This document shows positions 60,635-64,000 of a DNA stretch of 64,000 nucleotides, one piece after another. The stretch is taken from positions 187,661-251,660 of the forward strand of contig NZ_KB895417.1 in the NCBI RefSeq assembly GCF_000374845.1, read 5' to 3'. The notes below the pieces were generated by a model, which saw only the letters and a program-made list of their open reading frames with translations, was not told the origin of the DNA and did not search any database. Source of the DNA: Paenibacillus terrigena DSM 21567 (GTDB lineage Bacteria; Bacillota; Bacilli; Paenibacillales; Paenibacillaceae). The number at the start of each line of letters is the position of its first letter. The stretch's first letter is position 1. The position numbers and the translations under genes are program-made.

Positions 60635-61693
60635 ATGAACAAGATTAGTAAAATGCTTCTCACGACTGCGTTATTCGCAGCCATGCTCGGAACGGTGCCT
60701 GTTGCAGCGCAGGCGCCAGTGTCGCCAACCAGTGTGTCCGCGACATTCAACGGCAAGGCGATTACCTTCAGTGAGCAGCCGTTGCTCAGTCATGGGAGAC
60801 TGCTCGTTCCCTATAGACCAATAGCAGAAGCCATCGGTGCTGTCGTTGGTTATGAAGCCGCGACCAAAACGGTTAAGGTCACAAAAGGAACTAACACCTA
60901 CTTGCTTCCACTAGAATCGAAGACGGCAACCTTGAATGGTATTCCTGTAGCCCTAGATGAACCGGCGAGGGTCGTAAAAGGCGTTACGATGGTTCCGATC
61001 CGATTCGTATCGGAGAATTTAGGGGTGGATGTGAAGTATGATGCCGCAAAGCAAACGGTTTCTTTACAATCAACGAATAAGCCTTCATTAAGAGTTCTGG
61101 GCCCTACGAAAGATGCGATTTTGTATACCGATACGGTAAAAGTGGGGGTTGCCGTTTTTAACCATGCGCTCACAGATTTCCGCACGCATATGGAGCCACA
61201 TGAAGGCCAGGGGCATGTCCATATTTGGCTGGATACCGACGCAAGCGATCCCAAAGTGGCCTATAAAATGATTAACGGTGAACCCGCCGTCTTCGAGCAT
61301 GTTAAACCAGGCAAGCACACCTTGACGGTCCAGCTGGTAGGGAATAATCACCAACCAATTAAGCCGGAAGTGAAACAAGTGATCACTTTTATGACAAAGG
61401 CAGCGTCTGATCAGCCGAGAGGAGCGGATAAGGCGGAATCTGCCAAGAAATATGCGGTCAGTATTTCTGAATTCGCCTTTAAACCCGATAAGTTGACAAT
61501 AGAGGCCGGCTCCACGGTTACGTTTACCAATCTGGATGATGTGGATCATACAGTATCAGCAAAGGACGGTTCCTTTAACAGTGAATCCCTTGGGAAGAAT
61601 GATACATTTACAATGACCTTCACTGAAGCCGGGGAGTACGAGTTTTACTGTAAACCACATAATTTTATGACAGGGAAGATCATCGTAAAATAG
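60635..61693 (+). CDS. Secreted protein with stalk and cupredoxin domains
   Basis: 352 residues. Signal peptide KISKMLLTTALFAAMLGTVPVAAQA (cleaved near residue 27), a copper-amine-oxidase-N-like domain (FSEQPLLSHGRLLVPYRPIAEAIGAVVGYE and VALDEPARVVKGVTMVPIRFVSENLGV, about 45-140), a middle domain with GHVHIWLDTD, and a C-terminal plastocyanin-like cupredoxin (about 265-352) with type I copper ligands His in DDVDHTVSA and Cys, His, Met in FYCKPHNFM. Start follows AAGGAGG. AAACCGG-N14-CGTTC near 60555-60580 resembles an ECF promoter, so the upstream sigma factor may control it. Electron transfer or copper handling at the surface is inferred. Confidence 0.87.
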   Translation: MNKISKMLLTTALFAAMLGTVPVAAQAPVSPTSVSATFNGKAITFSEQPLLSHGRLLVPYRPIAEAIGAVVGYEAATKTVKVTKGTNTYLLPLESKTATLNGIPVALDEPARVVKGVTMVPIRFVSENLGVDVKYDAAKQTVSLQSTNKPSLRVLGPTKDAILYTDTVKVGVAVFNHALTDFRTHMEPHEGQGHVHIWLDTDASDPKVAYKMINGEPAVFEHVKPGKHTLTVQLVGNNHQPIKPEVKQVITFMTKAASDQPRGADKAESAKKYAVSISEFAFKPDKLTIEAGSTVTFTNLDDVDHTVSAKDGSFNSESLGKNDTFTMTFTEAGEYEFYCKPHNFMTGKIIVK

Positions 61694-61719
61694 GTTAATA
61701 ATTTTTATTTGTTCTAAAT

Positions 61720-61783
61720 CCTCCTTCAAGTGAACGGTGCTGGTACAGCGCATGACGTTTACTTGACAGGGGGATTTTTTTTT
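61720..61783 (+). terminator. Intrinsic terminator after cupredoxin gene
   Basis: A long stem pairs CAAGTGAACG with CGTTTACTTG, with inner GTGCTG/CAGCGC and outer TCCTCC/AGGGGGA, followed by nine T. Confidence 0.8.
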
Positions 61784-61851
61784 GAAATTCAGGATGAAAT
61801 GTCCTTCATGATCAGCCTATAATGAACGAAGAGAATTGAGGTGTTATAGGG

Positions 61852-63723
61852 ATGAGACATGCATGGCGTGGTGTAGAGGGATCGGACAGAGCGATTCCGA
61901 AGAAAACATTAAAAGATAGTGTGCAAGAAGTATCGCTTCGGCGCGTGTGGAAGTTGTTCCGGGAATATCGTGCGCTGCTCGGCTTTATTATTCTACTTGC
62001 CCTGGCGGGTGCCGTGATTGGACTCGGCCCCCCTCTTGTCATGAAAGTGATTATTGACGATGCGATTCCAGCTGGGGATCGTAAACAATTGCTCGTGATG
62101 GCTGCGCTGTTGATCGGGTTGCCAGTCTTTAGCGGCGTCATTGGGGTGTGGCAGAATTATATGAATTTTAAAGTTGCGCAGGGGATTATGCGGGATCTGA
62201 GACAAGGATTGTTCAGCAATTTACAGCGGCAGTCGATCGGATTTTTCACGAATTCGCGGTCTGGGGAAGTTATTCAGCGGGTGACCGAAGATGTACAGGC
62301 GGTACAAGGCGTGGTAACAAATCTGGTCGTCAATACGATAACGCAGAGTGTGGTTGTCGTGACAACAACGGTTATCCTGTTCGTGCTGGATTGGCGCTTG
62401 GCGCTGTTGTCGATGATTATCCTGCCGATTTCGATGATTCCAGTGCGCAAGGTATCTCACCTTCGTAAAAAAATGCGGCAGGAAACGCAGAAGGTGCGTG
62501 CACAGATGGCCTCCCAGCTTGGCGAGGTGTTCGGGATTTCGGGCGCGTTGTTGACCCGGATTTACGGGCGCGAACAAAGTCAGGCCGCACAGTTCCAAGC
62601 GACGAATAAGCAAGTGATGGACATGGAGCTGAAGGTGAATCTGATGGGCCGTTGGTTCATGATGTTCGTCGGCGTGTTGGGGCCGATCGGCACCGCCATT
62701 ATTTATTTGTATGGCGGATTTGCGGTGATTCAAGGAACGATGACGGTAGGGGCAATTGTCGCTTTTGCCGCCTATTTGGGACGGTTATATCAGCCGTTCG
62801 GAACTTTGCTCAACTTGCATGTTGAAGTCGTTACGGCACTCGGCGTGTTCGGGCGAATCTTCGAATACATGGATATGAAGCCGGAGATGGAAGATGGGGC
62901 GCATGCGAAGGATTTGGACGCGCTGGCAGGTCGGGTCACATTCCAGAATGTAAAGTTCGGTTATGGTGGCGGAGATCGGGGACGTGATGGCGACCATGGT
63001 GATGATCGGCTTGAAGCGGGCTCTAAGGTGCAGGAGGATGAACTCGTGCTGAAGGGTATCACGTTCGAGGCGAAACCAAATGAGGTGGTTGCGGTTGTCG
63101 GACCGAGCGGTGCGGGGAAATCGACGTTGATCAGTCTGATCGCACGGCTCTACGATCCAACCGAGGGCTGCATCGAGGTGGATGATATGGACCTGCGGGA
63201 CGTGAAGCTCGCGGATCTGCGGCGCCATATTGGCTATGTAACGCAGGAATCGTTCTTGTTCCATGCAACATTGCGAGAGAATTTACGATTCGCTCGCGAG
63301 GATGCGACGCAGGAAGAGATCGAAGAGGCTTGTCGTAAAGCCTATATTTATGATTTCATTCAATCGCTGCCGGATGGGTATGACACGATGGTTGGAGAAC
63401 GCGGACATCGCTTGTCAGGCGGGGAGCGACAGCGGATATCGATCGCGCGTGCGATTCTGAAAAATCCGACCATCCTGCTGCTGGACGAAGCGACCTCACA
63501 TCTGGATTCAGAGTCCGAACGGTATGTGCAGGAAGCGCTGCAGGAGCTGATGAAGGGCCGTACGACACTTGTTATCGCGCATCGCCTATCGACGATTCTG
63601 GCAGCGGATCAGATTCTAGTCGTGCAGGACGGCTGCGTGGTGGAGCGTGGGCGGCATCAGGACTTGCTTACGCAGCATGGTTTGTATGCGATGCTGTATG
63701 AGACGCAGTTTGCGAAGGTGTAG
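61852..63723 (+). CDS. ABC exporter, fused permease-ATPase
   Basis: 623 residues. Six membrane helices in about 40-325, then an ATPase with Walker A GPSGAGKSTL (about 417-426), Q-loop YVTQESFLF, signature LSGGERQRISIARAIL and Walker B ILLLDEATSHLD, H-loop IAHRLS. Between the aromatic A-loop strand (VKFGYG) and the Leu-Lys-Gly-Ile strand is a hydrophilic insertion of about 26 residues (GGDRGRDGDHGDDRLEAGSK is its first part) that is not usual. Such half-transporters dimerise to export lipids, peptides or drugs. Start ATG 61852 is by family N-terminus. It stands alone after a terminator. Confidence 0.92.
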   Translation: MRHAWRGVEGSDRAIPKKTLKDSVQEVSLRRVWKLFREYRALLGFIILLALAGAVIGLGPPLVMKVIIDDAIPAGDRKQLLVMAALLIGLPVFSGVIGVWQNYMNFKVAQGIMRDLRQGLFSNLQRQSIGFFTNSRSGEVIQRVTEDVQAVQGVVTNLVVNTITQSVVVVTTTVILFVLDWRLALLSMIILPISMIPVRKVSHLRKKMRQETQKVRAQMASQLGEVFGISGALLTRIYGREQSQAAQFQATNKQVMDMELKVNLMGRWFMMFVGVLGPIGTAIIYLYGGFAVIQGTMTVGAIVAFAAYLGRLYQPFGTLLNLHVEVVTALGVFGRIFEYMDMKPEMEDGAHAKDLDALAGRVTFQNVKFGYGGGDRGRDGDHGDDRLEAGSKVQEDELVLKGITFEAKPNEVVAVVGPSGAGKSTLISLIARLYDPTEGCIEVDDMDLRDVKLADLRRHIGYVTQESFLFHATLRENLRFAREDATQEEIEEACRKAYIYDFIQSLPDGYDTMVGERGHRLSGGERQRISIARAILKNPTILLLDEATSHLDSESERYVQEALQELMKGRTTLVIAHRLSTILAADQILVVQDGCVVERGRHQDLLTQHGLYAMLYETQFAKV

Positions 63724-63737
63724 TGGGGCGATCGGGG

Positions 63738-63941
63738 TTACATGGAACAACCTGAGATTATCACGAACAACCCCATAATGATGGCAACGACGCCGCCAAA
63801 CCGGGTTAGTGCGAGGTAGGTATCGCTCGGTTCGGAGTCCCCACTAACCTTCCAACCTTCTTTGAGGTACCAGGCGAGGGATGGTTTGAAGATATTCATT
63901 AGACCGATGGCAATGATGATTAAACCGAAGAAAAAGAACAT
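63738..63941 (-). CDS. Small membrane protein, DUF6199-like
   Basis: 67 residues with two membrane helices (FFFFGLIIIAIGLMNIF and GGVVAIIMGLFVIISGCS) around a loop containing WYLKEGWKVSGDSEPSDTYLALTR. The W-[YF]-x-x-x-G-W-[KR] loop with SDTY is the pattern I associate with DUF6199. The start follows AAAGGAGATGATCTC. Function unknown. It is convergent with the ABC exporter. Confidence 0.8.
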   Translation of the reverse strand: MFFFFGLIIIAIGLMNIFKPSLAWYLKEGWKVSGDSEPSDTYLALTRFGGVVAIIMGLFVIISGCSM

Positions 63942-64000
63942 GAGATCATCTCCTTTGTATATTGTACGTCAGTTGGAGGTAAGCGGTTTCGGTTGAGGGG

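Overview
The window looks like a chromosomal segment of a Paenibacillus or close relative (Firmicutes, Paenibacillaceae). The evidence is strong AGGAGG-type ribosome sites with many GTG and TTG starts, Bacillus-type promoters, T-box and lysine leaders, S-layer homology domains, copper-amine-oxidase-type wall domains, many ECF sigma, AraC and WYL regulators, and a broad glycan-degrading set. I see no rRNA, tRNA, CRISPR array, insertion sequence or prophage. Two genes run off or start near the edges: a glycoside hydrolase is cut by the left edge.

Layout. 1-4.4 kb: two glycoside hydrolases, the second a GH38 alpha-mannosidase. 4.5-8.4 kb: AzoR, a small protein, an orphan sugar-binding lipoprotein, an Lrp/AsnC regulator divergent from an UlaG-like metallohydrolase. 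8.4-10.6 kb: argS under a T-box. 10.8-17.6 kb: an ArsR-like regulator followed by a complete oligopeptide ABC importer (binding protein, two permeases, two ATPases). 17.8-21.4 kb: two hypothetical genes, then a probable sigma-D operon pairing an acyl-synthase-like GNAT protein with a six-TM chemoreceptor. 21.4-26.4 kb: M42 aminopeptidase, AT-rich lipoprotein, GH20 hexosaminidase, VOC protein, TatC and TatA. 26.7-29.8 kb: two Gfo/Idh oxidoreductases around an AraC regulator. 30-32 kb: selD-mnmH for tRNA 2-selenouridine. 32.1-37.5 kb: YedK/HMCES, a membrane protein, a secreted protein, a WYL regulator divergent from an SDR. 37.9-41.4 kb: MmcQ/YjbR, trpS with T-box plus a Trp-rich leader ORF, MFS transporter. 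41.5-43.5 kb: glcK-ynfA-eda. 43.6-44.06 kb: nine palindromic repeats at 51-bp period. 44.2-51.5 kb: alpha/beta hydrolase, SLH protein, transglutaminase-like protein, MFS transporter, amino-acid permease. 51.6-55.6 kb: methyltransferase, a winged-helix protein fused to a GyrB-like ATPase domain, DUF4180, sulfatase. 55.7-57.5 kb: lysP under a lysine riboswitch. 57.5-61.7 kb: two divergent ECF sigma loci. 61.8-64 kb: ABC exporter and a small membrane protein.

The most unusual items are: (i) the trpS leader, where a T-box is followed by a short ORF with a near-perfect ribosome site and Trp-Trp-Trp-Ala-Trp, overlapping trpS out of frame, resembling the anti-TRAP leader of Bacillus subtilis; (ii) the ArsR-type DNA-binding protein carrying a degenerate DNA gyrase B ATPase domain, with three 8-bp direct repeats next to its own -10; (iii) the acyl-synthase-like/chemoreceptor pair; (iv) the 51-bp palindromic array; (v) an ECF sigma operon whose first gene encodes a beta-solenoid-like protein. 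All calls come from reading the sequence alone; no database search was run.
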